From Deltaproteobacteria bacterium (GTDB lineage: Bacteria > Bdellovibrionota > UBA1018 > UBA923): DNA of 6,654 nucleotides. Both the position numbers and the translations under genes were made by a program. The first letter of the stretch is position 1. Every line of letters begins with the position of its first letter. Location: positions 1 to 6,654 of the forward strand of contig JACQAW010000103.1 of NCBI GenBank assembly GCA_016194725.1, given 5' to 3'. Positions 1 through 5,698 of the stretch are shown here, piece by piece. Under the pieces are notes generated by a model, which was not told the DNA's origin, made no database searches, and saw only the letters and a list, made by a program, of their open reading frames with translations.

Positions 1-3000
1 CGCATCCTGGCCCACGACAAGCAATGATTTGCTGTCGTCAGCCTTGAAGCCGTTGCCCTGGTACACTGCCAGATCCTCGATCTGCAGCGCGGTCAGGTTG
101 CCCGCGAACGACGCGATCACGCTGCCCACGGCAGTGCGATCGGCTCCGTCGGACTGACCGGCATACAAGCGGCCCCCATGCTCCAAAAAGTCTTTCAGAG
201 CGGCAGCGGTGCCGTCGCCCAACGCTGAGTTGACGGATGGAATCACGATGGCCTTGTCCAGGTATTTGAGCGCGGTTTCCGAGGTCAGCTGGCCTTCGAC
301 GCGTACGTCGAAAGCATCAAAGCCCAGGCCCGCGAGTTTCGACGCGTCGTCGGCACGTTTGCCCGAGTCGCCCGCGCTGAGCACGAACAAGCCCGTCGTA
401 TCGGCATTGTACTGCCAGCGTTTGGCGGAATCGACGCTGAAACGGCGTTTGCCCAGCAGCCAGTCGCCTTCGAAAATCTGTACCTCGAAGTTCAGCACTT
501 TGTTGGCATTCGCATCGGTGAACGTAAAGGACAGAGGCGCGGTTTTGGTTTCACCGGCCGCCAGCGCGCCCAGGTTGGCCGCTGCGCCGCTGATGGTTGC
601 AAGGCCATCGAGCGAGACCAGGCGGGCCGTGACGGCGTTCGCCGACGACTTCGAGCTGCCGTTGCGCACCTTTACGCTTATGGCGTTATCCATTCCCGAT
701 GAAGGATAGTCGGAGTGCTCAATCGACGACACCGCGTAGGGGTAGCCTACCGTGATTGAAATCGTGGCCTGTCCAATGGCGTTGCCCGCTTGCAGTAGGG
801 TCATCGTCAGCGATTCGGTTTTTCCGGCTTCAGCCGTAGGCGCGATTCTGAAGCTGGTTACGCCGGTAACGACAGTTCGGGTCTGGCCGGGCAGCTGCAC
901 GATCGTGTCAGTCGGGCTGTCCAGAACCAGGCCGGCCGTCGGCGCGGAAAGGACAACCGTAACGTCGCCACCCCTCGCCTGCGAAACCTTGCCGAAGTTC
1001 TTGATCGCCACGGTGAGCGAAACCGATTCGCCGGGAGCGTAAACGCCGTCGGCGTTGGCATCGGCCGCAACCGCACCGTCGAATTTCAAGACGGCATTCT
1101 GAGAAAAGTAGGCCACCACTTTGGCGTACGCGGCGGCAAAAGCGGCGTCGAAGCTGGGCTGATAGTTTTCGTTCCAGCCTGCCTTGTCGCCGTCCTGACG
1201 GCCCTGAGCCAGATCGGCGTCGTAGGCGCTCGATTTGCCCTTTTCAAATCCCTCTGTAGTGCCGGCAGCGCGGCCTTCTTCTTTGCGCTCGGGCAGTGCA
1301 GCCTGGCGTGCGGCTTCAAATGATGCCGCGAAGGTGTCGCGGTAAGCGGCGTCGCGAGCCGGTCCAAAGGCGGCATTGCGTGCGGCGGAGTAGGCAGCGT
1401 CAAATGCGGCTTTTTTCTGTTCCGGATATTCGCGATTAGCGTAATCGGCGCGAACGCGGTCAAAAGATTCCCGGTGCGAGCGGTCGTAAGCGCTCGGATA
1501 GGTGCGGTCGTAGCTGTCTGCTGCCGTAGCGTAAAACGCGCGCTGATAGCTGTCATTATAAGACCGCTGCATTTCGGCATGTGGATAACCGCGATGGGGG
1601 TTGTAGTTTCCCCAATCAGGTCGATCGAAGTTGGCCGATTTTACGTCGCTTGGGGAAGCTGCGATGCCGGGCTGATCGTTAGCAGGCTGTGCAGCAGCGT
1701 GATTTGGTAATGTGGCGTCTGAAAGATTGGCGTTGTTGAACGTCTCATGGCCTTTCAAGGTGCCCTGAGCGGCGCCTTTGGCGCTGCCTTCGGCCTGCGC
1801 GCGGGCTTTACCCTGAGCATAGCCTTCGTCGGCGCCTTGCTTCAAGCCGCCCATGGCGTGCCCGGCTTCTTCGCCTTTCGGAAATCCGGCGGCGTAGCCT
1901 TCGCTCTTGCCGGCCTCAAAGCCTTCGGTCAGGCCTTTTTCGCGTCCCTGGGAGGTTCCCAGCAGCTGACCCTGTTGACGGCCTTCTGCCGTGCCTTTTT
2001 CGGTTCCTTCAGCGGTGCCGACGGTCTGGCCGTCGTTAGCGCCGCTTAGGCGCGCCCGTTCGACGCCTTCGCGCAGGCCCTGAGCACGGCCTTCGCGTTC
2101 GCCGATCTCAATGCCTTCGCGCTGTCCGCGCAGAGCACCCTGACGAACGCCTTCGCTTGCTCCGTCGATACCGCCGTCTTGCATGCCATCGTTGGCGGCA
2201 ATAGCCACGCCCTGAGCCAGGTTTGCATTCACTGCGGCCAGGCGATGACGGTAGAAGTCGAATTCATGGTCGGTGTCGCGAGCCACCGCGACAGCACGGT
2301 CGCGGTCCATACCTGCGCCGTCGTATTCAGCCTGAATTTCGCGCACGCGCCGGCTTTTCCGTTCCATGGCTTCGGCAAGCTGACGGTCGCGCTGGCGGCC
2401 CTGTTCGATTTTCTGGCGTTCAGCGGCGATTTCGGTGTTCCAGCCGGCAAATGCGGTTTCGAGGTTCGACTTTCTTTGATGCAGCTGGTTTACGCGTTCT
2501 TGCAGCTCGCCCATTTTCTTTTCAGAGCTGGCAAGCCCGGCACGAATGTCGGTTGCGGTTTGGCGGGCCTGCATGGCCTGAGTCTGCGCCTGCGCAGCTT
2601 CGGTAGCGGCGGCGGCGGCCAGAGCCTGAGCCTGTTGTGATTCCCTCTGGGCCGCGATTACGGCGGGCTGAAATGCGGCAACCTGTTGCCGCAATGCCAC
2701 GACCTGGTTGTCGACTGCGGCGAACTGCTGTTCAGCCGAAGCAAGCGAGGTTCTTGCAGCAGTGAGCGCGGAATCCAGGCTGGCAATTTGCGCGCGGGCC
2801 GCGGTCAAAGCGCGGTCTGAGGCGTCGTAAGCCGACTTGGCCGCTACAGCAGCCTGGCGAGCAGCATTTGCTTTGCGGCGCTTGAGCAGCGCGTCTGGAG
2901 CGTGAAGACGTTCGGCATCGGCCGCTTCTTTTTCAGCCAGCGCCATCGAAGCTTGCGCCTGTTGGCTTGCCGCGAGTTTCGCGGCAGTTTCGGTTTCCAG

Positions 3001-3699
3001 TGTTGCAGCCGCGGCTTTGGCGGCTTCGAGATTCCTGTTCACCTGCGGAACGCTGACACGCAGGTCATCGATCTTCTTTTGCAGGGCGATGCGCTGGGCC
3101 TCGGCGGCCTGAAGTTTACCGGTAACCTCGCTCAACTGGGCCTGGGCTTGGGCCAAAGCCTGGCGTTTCTGGTCGGCGTTCTGACTCAAGCTCTGCGAAC
3201 GCGCGGCACGGTCACGTGCCATGGCTTCAAGGCTCGTGGCATTCTGTTCGGCCTGAGCAACGTGGTCGGCAAGAGTGGCGTGACGGCGCTGCTCATCGAG
3301 CAGGGCGACTTCGACGGCCGGAATCTCGTTCTGAAGCTGAGCCAGCTCGCGCTGCGAGGTTTCAATGGACTGGCGCAGCTGGCGAATCCTGATTTCTGAA
3401 TTTTCGATAGTCTGTCTGTTCGCGCCGGCATCACGGCCCAGGGCATCGAGCTCCGCTTGTTCGTTGGCCAGGTGATTGCCGATTTCGTTGAAGCGGCGGT
3501 TGAGGCTTTCAAGCAGTTCTCTGGCATTGCGCAATCGAGCCGCGGCGTTGTCGGTGAGGCGTTGGTATTTGGCGACGTCGTAGTCATCGGGGTTGTTGCT
3601 GATAGGGCCATCGGCTCTGGCGGCCAATCCCGTTAAAGTTGAGACGGCGAAAACAATGGCCATGAAAGGCAACGAAGTACGGCTCAGAGACAGCAACAT
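1..3699 (-). CDS. Giant exported coiled-coil / tetrad-repeat / Ig-like protein (C-terminus beyond window)
   Basis: The frame is open for 1233 codons from ATG at 3699 to the window edge, so the C-terminus is missing. The start is supported by GGGAG six bases upstream and by a signal peptide: hydrophobic residues 9-26, with AxA cleavage likely after Ala29. Domains in order: residues about 42-490 are Ala/Gln/Glu/Arg-rich coiled coil; 497-650 carry Gly (rarely Ala) at every fourth position; 651-710 are a polar linker; 714-858 carry Tyr/Phe at every fourth position; about 870-984 and 986-1090 are two Ig-like beta domains of CARDB-like appearance; about 1101-1233 begin an alpha/beta (Rossmann-like) domain. 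Residues 880-891 have EF-hand-loop spacing (D880, N882, D884, G885, E891). There is no cysteine in all 1233 residues. I infer an extracytoplasmic structural or surface protein, perhaps a fibre or scaffold. I do not recognise the family and assign no function. The many open frames on the opposite strand here are shadows of this gene. Confidence 0.9.
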   Translation of the reverse strand, partial: MLLSLSRTSLPFMAIVFAVSTLTGLAARADGPISNNPDDYDVAKYQRLTDNAAARLRNARELLESLNRRFNEIGNHLANEQAELDALGRDAGANRQTIENSEIRIRQLRQSIETSQRELAQLQNEIPAVEVALLDEQRRHATLADHVAQAEQNATSLEAMARDRAARSQSLSQNADQKRQALAQAQAQLSEVTGKLQAAEAQRIALQKKIDDLRVSVPQVNRNLEAAKAAAATLETETAAKLAASQQAQASMALAEKEAADAERLHAPDALLKRRKANAARQAAVAAKSAYDASDRALTAARAQIASLDSALTAARTSLASAEQQFAAVDNQVVALRQQVAAFQPAVIAAQRESQQAQALAAAAATEAAQAQTQAMQARQTATDIRAGLASSEKKMGELQERVNQLHQRKSNLETAFAGWNTEIAAERQKIEQGRQRDRQLAEAMERKSRRVREIQAEYDGAGMDRDRAVAVARDTDHEFDFYRHRLAAVNANLAQGVAIAANDGMQDGGIDGASEGVRQGALRGQREGIEIGEREGRAQGLREGVERARLSGANDGQTVGTAEGTEKGTAEGRQQGQLLGTSQGREKGLTEGFEAGKSEGYAAGFPKGEEAGHAMGGLKQGADEGYAQGKARAQAEGSAKGAAQGTLKGHETFNNANLSDATLPNHAAAQPANDQPGIAASPSDVKSANFDRPDWGNYNPHRGYPHAEMQRSYNDSYQRAFYATAADSYDRTYPSAYDRSHRESFDRVRADYANREYPEQKKAAFDAAYSAARNAAFGPARDAAYRDTFAASFEAARQAALPERKEEGRAAGTTEGFEKGKSSAYDADLAQGRQDGDKAGWNENYQPSFDAAFAAAYAKVVAYFSQNAVLKFDGAVAADANADGVYAPGESVSLTVAIKNFGKVSQARGGDVTVVLSAPTAGLVLDSPTDTIVQLPGQTRTVVTGVTSFRIAPTAEAGKTESLTMTLLQAGNAIGQATISITVGYPYAVSSIEHSDYPSSGMDNAISVKVRNGSSKSSANAVTARLVSLDGLATISGAAANLGALAAGETKTAPLSFTFTDANANKVLNFEVQIFEGDWLLGKRRFSVDSAKRWQYNADTTGLFVLSAGDSGKRADDASKLAGLGFDAFDVRVEGQLTSETALKYLDKAIVIPSVNSALGDGTAAALKDFLEHGGRLYAGQSDGADRTAVGSVIASFAGNLTALQIEDLAVYQGNGFKADDSKSLLVVGQDA
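1126..1560 (-). repeat. Aromatic tetrad array inside the giant protein (residues 714-858)
   Basis: Of the 23 Phe, Tyr and Trp residues between 714 and 858, 21 sit in one register of four (714, 718, 722, 730, 734, 738, 746, 758, 766, 770, 778, 786, 790, 794, 818, 826, 842, 846, 850, 854, 858). Only Tyr723 and Tyr753 are out of register. Within it, Gly at 809, 813, 817, 821, 833, 837 and 841 forms a short GxxxG array one position before the aromatic slot. The stretch is rich in Asp, Arg and Ala and has one proline-containing motif near 735. It looks helical, with an aromatic stripe winding slowly around the helix. It lies between the linker and the first Ig-like domain. Confidence 0.85.
1750..2211 (-). 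repeat. GxxxG tetrad array inside the giant protein (residues 497-650)
   Basis: Gly recurs at every fourth residue. Residues 497 to 617 give 31 slots, of which 29 are Gly and 2 are Ala (501, 549). After a single-residue slip at the GG pair 617-618, residues 618 to 650 give 9 slots with 8 Gly and one Ala (634). The residue before Gly is often Glu, Lys or Gln, and the residue after it is sometimes aromatic (594, 602, 606, 627). In DNA this is a 12-bp period carried by GGC codons with varied codons between, so it is a protein-level rather than an exact DNA repeat. Long GxxxG helices are known from the N-terminal part of FliH and from Yae1-type proteins; homology to either is not claimed. Confidence 0.9.
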
Positions 3700-3705
3700 T
3701 TACAA

Positions 3706-3710
3706 CTCCC
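3706..3710 (-). promoter_or_regulatory. Ribosome binding site of the giant exported protein
   Basis: On the minus strand GGGAG lies six bases before the ATG at 3699. This is normal Shine-Dalgarno spacing and fixes the start, in agreement with the signal peptide that begins there. Confidence 0.7.
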
Positions 3711-3742
3711 GGCAAAAATTGTTTCAATTCAATCGCGTGGAA

Positions 3743-3769
3743 AGTATCATATATATTGCGTAGCGTCAA
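3743..3769 (-). promoter_or_regulatory. Possible sigma70-type promoter for the giant exported protein
   Basis: On the minus strand TTGACG (3764-3769) could be a -35 box, with GATACT (3743-3748) as the -10 box at a 15-bp spacing. A second -10 candidate, TATGAT (3746-3751), overlaps it but would leave only 12 bp. The surrounding 3712-3757 stretch is the most AT-rich part of the window. The -35 box is good, but the spacing is short, so this is tentative. Confidence 0.3.
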
Positions 3770-3813
3770 TAGGAGAGTGGAGCCCGGAAAGCTCGAAAAC
3801 CGTCTATCTTGCC

Positions 3814-3844
3814 ACCACCTGCCCTTCGGCGGCATGATGGTGGT
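3814..3844 (+). promoter_or_regulatory. UUCG-capped hairpin spanning the start of the DUF486-type gene
   Basis: ACCACC (3814-3819) pairs with GGTGGT (3839-3844), and TGCC (3820-3823) pairs with GGCA (3831-3834). The stem is closed by C(TTCG)G at 3824-3829, with a bulged C at 3830 and a four-base bulge at 3835-3838. The candidate ATGs at 3834 and 3837 lie inside the structure and the ATG at 3846 lies just after it. It could limit or position translation initiation. That role is inference from base pairing only. Confidence 0.4.
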
Positions 3845-4190
3845 CATGGTAGCGTTCAAAACGGTAACATTGCTCATCTTCAGCAATATCTTTATGACTT
3901 TTGCCTGGTATGGACATCTCAAGTTCAAGTCCAGACCGCTGTTCGCGGTCATTCTGGTGTCCTGGGGAATCGCTCTTTTCGAGTATTGTCTTCAAGTTCC
4001 GGCAAACCGCATTGGCTTCGGCTATTTCAGCGGTGCCCAGCTGAAGCTGATTCAGGAGGTCATTACCTTTTCGGTCTTCGGAGTCTTCAGCTGGTTTTAT
4101 CTGGAGCAGAAACCCACTCTCTATGACTCCATCGCATTTGTTTTCATCATTGCAGCCGTTGGCATCAGTGTCTTTCAGCCCCGGGGTTGA
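3834..4190 (+). CDS. DUF486-type small four-helix membrane protein (DMT-like)
   Basis: A 118-residue, very hydrophobic protein with about four membrane helices (roughly residues 5-22, 35-52, 68-90 and 98-114). The segment with SNIFMTFAWYGHLK (residues 17-30), the stretch SWGIALFEYCLQVPANRIG (43-61) and QLKLIQEVITF (69-79) match my recollection of the conserved core of the DUF486 / 'DMT family protein' group. These are short relatives of drug/metabolite transporters, usually about 110-118 residues long, with no established substrate; they would sit in the inner membrane. The start is uncertain. ATG 3834, ATG 3837 and ATG 3846 are all in frame and none has a good ribosome binding site. The upstream in-frame TTG 3756 and GTG 3777 would add a charged, non-family N-terminus. 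The 3' end overlaps the convergent neighbour by 16 bp. Family assignment is strong; function is unknown. Confidence 0.88.
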   Translation: MMVVMVAFKTVTLLIFSNIFMTFAWYGHLKFKSRPLFAVILVSWGIALFEYCLQVPANRIGFGYFSGAQLKLIQEVITFSVFGVFSWFYLEQKPTLYDSIAFVFIIAAVGISVFQPRG

Positions 4191-4723
4191 AGCGTCACGG
4201 TGAGGGTCTGAGCCGTGTTTCCGCATTTTGTCTCAAAGCGGGCGACGAGCTGATCTTTCATCAGGCCGGCAGCCACGAACTGAGCTTCACTCTGTCCGCC
4301 GGCCGCGCACGTGAGCCATAGCTGAAGCTCTTTGGCGTTCAGGCCCACGCTTGAGATGTCGGGTACGATATTGAAACAAAGCTGCAGTCCCGCCCCATCT
4401 GGAAAGGTGGCGCAGCCTTTTCGTTCGCGAAAGTCGCCATAGACGACACCGGTGGGCGGGGCAGCGGTCGGCGGCAGCTCCTGCCATTTCACCGCGCTGC
4501 TGGTCCAGATCGCAGCATGCGTATCGGCGATGTTCAAGGAGCCTCTCAGGGGCTGCTCAAAGAAAGTACGCGAAACACGGCTTTGAGCACTGTCAGACTC
4601 GAGCAGCTGATCCTGCGCACCGCTGGAGAACAGGCTGTCCGCGTTCGTAACGTTTGTATCAAGCAGGGTTTGCGAAAGTCCCAAAGCCAGCCACATCATG
4701 AAGAACCGGTGTTTGTATTTCAT
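4175..4723 (-). CDS. Small exported protein of unknown function
   Basis: The 182-residue product starts with a basic then hydrophobic segment (residues 1-21) typical of a Sec signal, with possible cleavage after Ala28. The mature part is mixed polar/hydrophobic with a Pro/Thr-rich patch near 84-92 and four cysteines (104, 116, 139, 167) that could form two disulfides outside the cytoplasm. I do not recognise a family. ATG 4723 is preferred because the signal peptide begins there; an in-frame TTG at 4741 would add six residues. Neither start has a clear Shine-Dalgarno sequence, which lowers confidence. The opposite strand has no credible gene across 4191-4796, so this frame is the best explanation of the region. 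It converges on and overlaps the DUF486-type gene and is divergent from mak. Confidence 0.7.
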   Translation of the reverse strand: MKYKHRFFMMWLALGLSQTLLDTNVTNADSLFSSGAQDQLLESDSAQSRVSRTFFEQPLRGSLNIADTHAAIWTSSAVKWQELPPTAAPPTGVVYGDFRERKGCATFPDGAGLQLCFNIVPDISSVGLNAKELQLWLTCAAGGQSEAQFVAAGLMKDQLVARFETKCGNTAQTLTVTLQPRG

Positions 4724-4796
4724 GAAGCGCGTAGAAAGCAATAGGCGTACCAGCCTGCTCTGGCGCTTGGTCGCTCAAGGTGCTAAAAACCAGGTC
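4724..4796. other. Short divergent spacer before mak
   Basis: These 73 bp separate the minus-strand exported protein from mak, so promoters for both should lie here or extend into the coding ends. I see no convincing -35/-10 pair on either strand and no operator-like dyad. The only Shine-Dalgarno-like elements for mak are AAGG at 4777-4780, too far from the ATG, and AGG at 4792-4794, too close. Initiation signals are therefore weak. Confidence 0.4.
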
Positions 4797-5693
4797 ATGC
4801 GAATCGGCATTGATCTTGGTGGGACTAAAATCGAGGCGATAGCGCTCGACGAAAAGGGAGTCGAGCGTATCCGCCGACGTGTTCCCACGCCAGCAACGGA
4901 TTATGCCGCGGTCGTGGCTGCAATTGCCGGTCTGGTCCATACCGTGGAGCAGGAGCTGGGTGTGAGCGGCTCGAGCATTGGAATCGGAACACCGGGAGCC
5001 ATTTCGCCCTCGACCCGTTTCGTGAAAAACTCCAATACCACCTGCCTTATCGGCAAGCCTCTGGATGTCGATCTCGAGCGCACGCTCGGTCGTCCGGTAC
5101 GCCTGGCCAACGATGCCAACTGCTTCGCGCTTTCGGAGGCGACGGACGGAGCGGGCGCCGGAGCTGATACGGTTTTTGGAGTGATTTTGGGAACCGGCAC
5201 GGGTGGGGGCGTGGTGGTGCGCGGCCGCGTTCTCGAAGGCGCAAATGCGATTGCCGGCGAATGGGGCCACAACCCGCTACCCTGGCCGACTGACGACGAA
5301 AGGCCCGGGCATAAGTGTTACTGCGGAAAATGGGGCTGTATCGAGACGTTCGTGTCGGGGCCCGGACTGGCGCGGGATTATGCAAAAGTTACGGGACAAT
5401 CCTGCACCGCCGACCAGATTGCCGCACTTGCGGCCGGGGGTGACCGCGGAGCGGTTGACGCTTTGGAGCGTTATGAGGATCGCCTTGCCCGGGCGCTGGC
5501 CGGCATCATCAATGTGCTCGATCCGAACATCATCGTGCTGGGTGGGGGCGTTTCGAATATCGAGCGCCTTTATGAGAACGTTCCGCTGCTCTGGCACAAG
5601 TATGTTTTTTCAGACACAGTTGCTACACGTTTGGTCCGTGCAAAATATGGCGATTCGAGCGGCGTTCGCGGCGCCGCCTGGCTTTGGGTATAG
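4797..5693 (+). CDS. mak: Fructokinase, ROK family (Mak type)
   Basis: The product (298 residues) phosphorylates D-fructose with ATP to fructose 6-phosphate in the cytosol; Mak-type enzymes can also accept mannose. It follows E. coli Mak almost end to end and has nearly the same length (about 302). Visible family marks: the phosphate-binding DLGGTK at 6-11; the substrate and catalytic region LANDAN with the probable catalytic base Asp106; the glycine-rich GTGTGGG at 132-138; EWGHNP with His158; and the ROK zinc cluster Cys174, Cys176, Cys181 in a CxCGxxGCxE arrangement. The C-terminal GDSSGVRGAAWLW is shared with Mak. ATG 4797 is chosen because the protein then begins MRIGIDLGG as in the family; a 33-residue upstream extension from 4698 is antisense to the neighbouring gene and unlike any ROK protein. 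It forms an operon with the downstream methyltransferase. All catalytic and zinc residues are present, so it should be active. Confidence 0.95.
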   Translation: MRIGIDLGGTKIEAIALDEKGVERIRRRVPTPATDYAAVVAAIAGLVHTVEQELGVSGSSIGIGTPGAISPSTRFVKNSNTTCLIGKPLDVDLERTLGRPVRLANDANCFALSEATDGAGAGADTVFGVILGTGTGGGVVVRGRVLEGANAIAGEWGHNPLPWPTDDERPGHKCYCGKWGCIETFVSGPGLARDYAKVTGQSCTADQIAALAAGGDRGAVDALERYEDRLARALAGIINVLDPNIIVLGGGVSNIERLYENVPLLWHKYVFSDTVATRLVRAKYGDSSGVRGAAWLWV

Positions 5694-5695
5694 GA
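5692..5695 (+). promoter_or_regulatory. Ribosome binding site of the methyltransferase, overlapping the mak stop
   Basis: AGGA begins inside the mak TAG stop (5691-5693) and lies three bases before ATG 5699. The tight arrangement suggests translational coupling of the two genes. It favours this ATG over an in-frame TTG at 5684 that lies within mak. Confidence 0.5.
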
Positions 5696-5698
5696 CGT

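Larger units (their letters stand above)
3700..3833. other. AT-rich divergent intergenic spacer
   Basis: This spacer separates the minus-strand giant gene from the plus-strand DUF486-type gene, so it should hold promoters for both. The minus-strand candidate is listed separately. On the plus strand TATATT (3752-3757) or TATCAT (3745-3750) could be a -10 box, but no -35 box stands at proper spacing. AGGAG at 3771-3775 resembles a Shine-Dalgarno sequence but is not followed by a suitably spaced in-frame start. Confidence 0.5.

Noticed and set aside
1750..2211. 12-bp periodicity suggesting a DNA tandem repeat or CRISPR-like array
   Set aside because: Only the Gly codon recurs. The intervening nine bases vary throughout, so there is no conserved direct repeat with spacers; the period belongs to the protein.
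209..3399. Several plus-strand open frames of 70-165 codons opposite the giant gene
   Set aside because: They are antisense shadows. The minus strand has one uninterrupted 1233-codon frame with a signal peptide, a ribosome binding site and coherent domains, while the plus-strand frames have no recognisable features and their Gly/Ala/Phe bias mirrors the repeat codons.
3756..3833. Longer DUF486-type start at TTG 3756 or GTG 3777
   Set aside because: TTG 3756 has no ribosome binding site, AGGAG sits only one base before GTG 3777, and the added residues are polar and atypical for this short membrane family.
3804..4226. Minus-strand 140-codon frame opposite the DUF486-type gene
   Set aside because: It lies wholly across a clearly conserved membrane-protein gene and has no recognisable feature of its own.
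4698..4796. A 33-codon N-terminal extension of mak starting at ATG 4698
   Set aside because: The extension is antisense to the signal-peptide region of the neighbouring gene and does not resemble any ROK N-terminus; the family start MRIGIDLGG falls at 4797.
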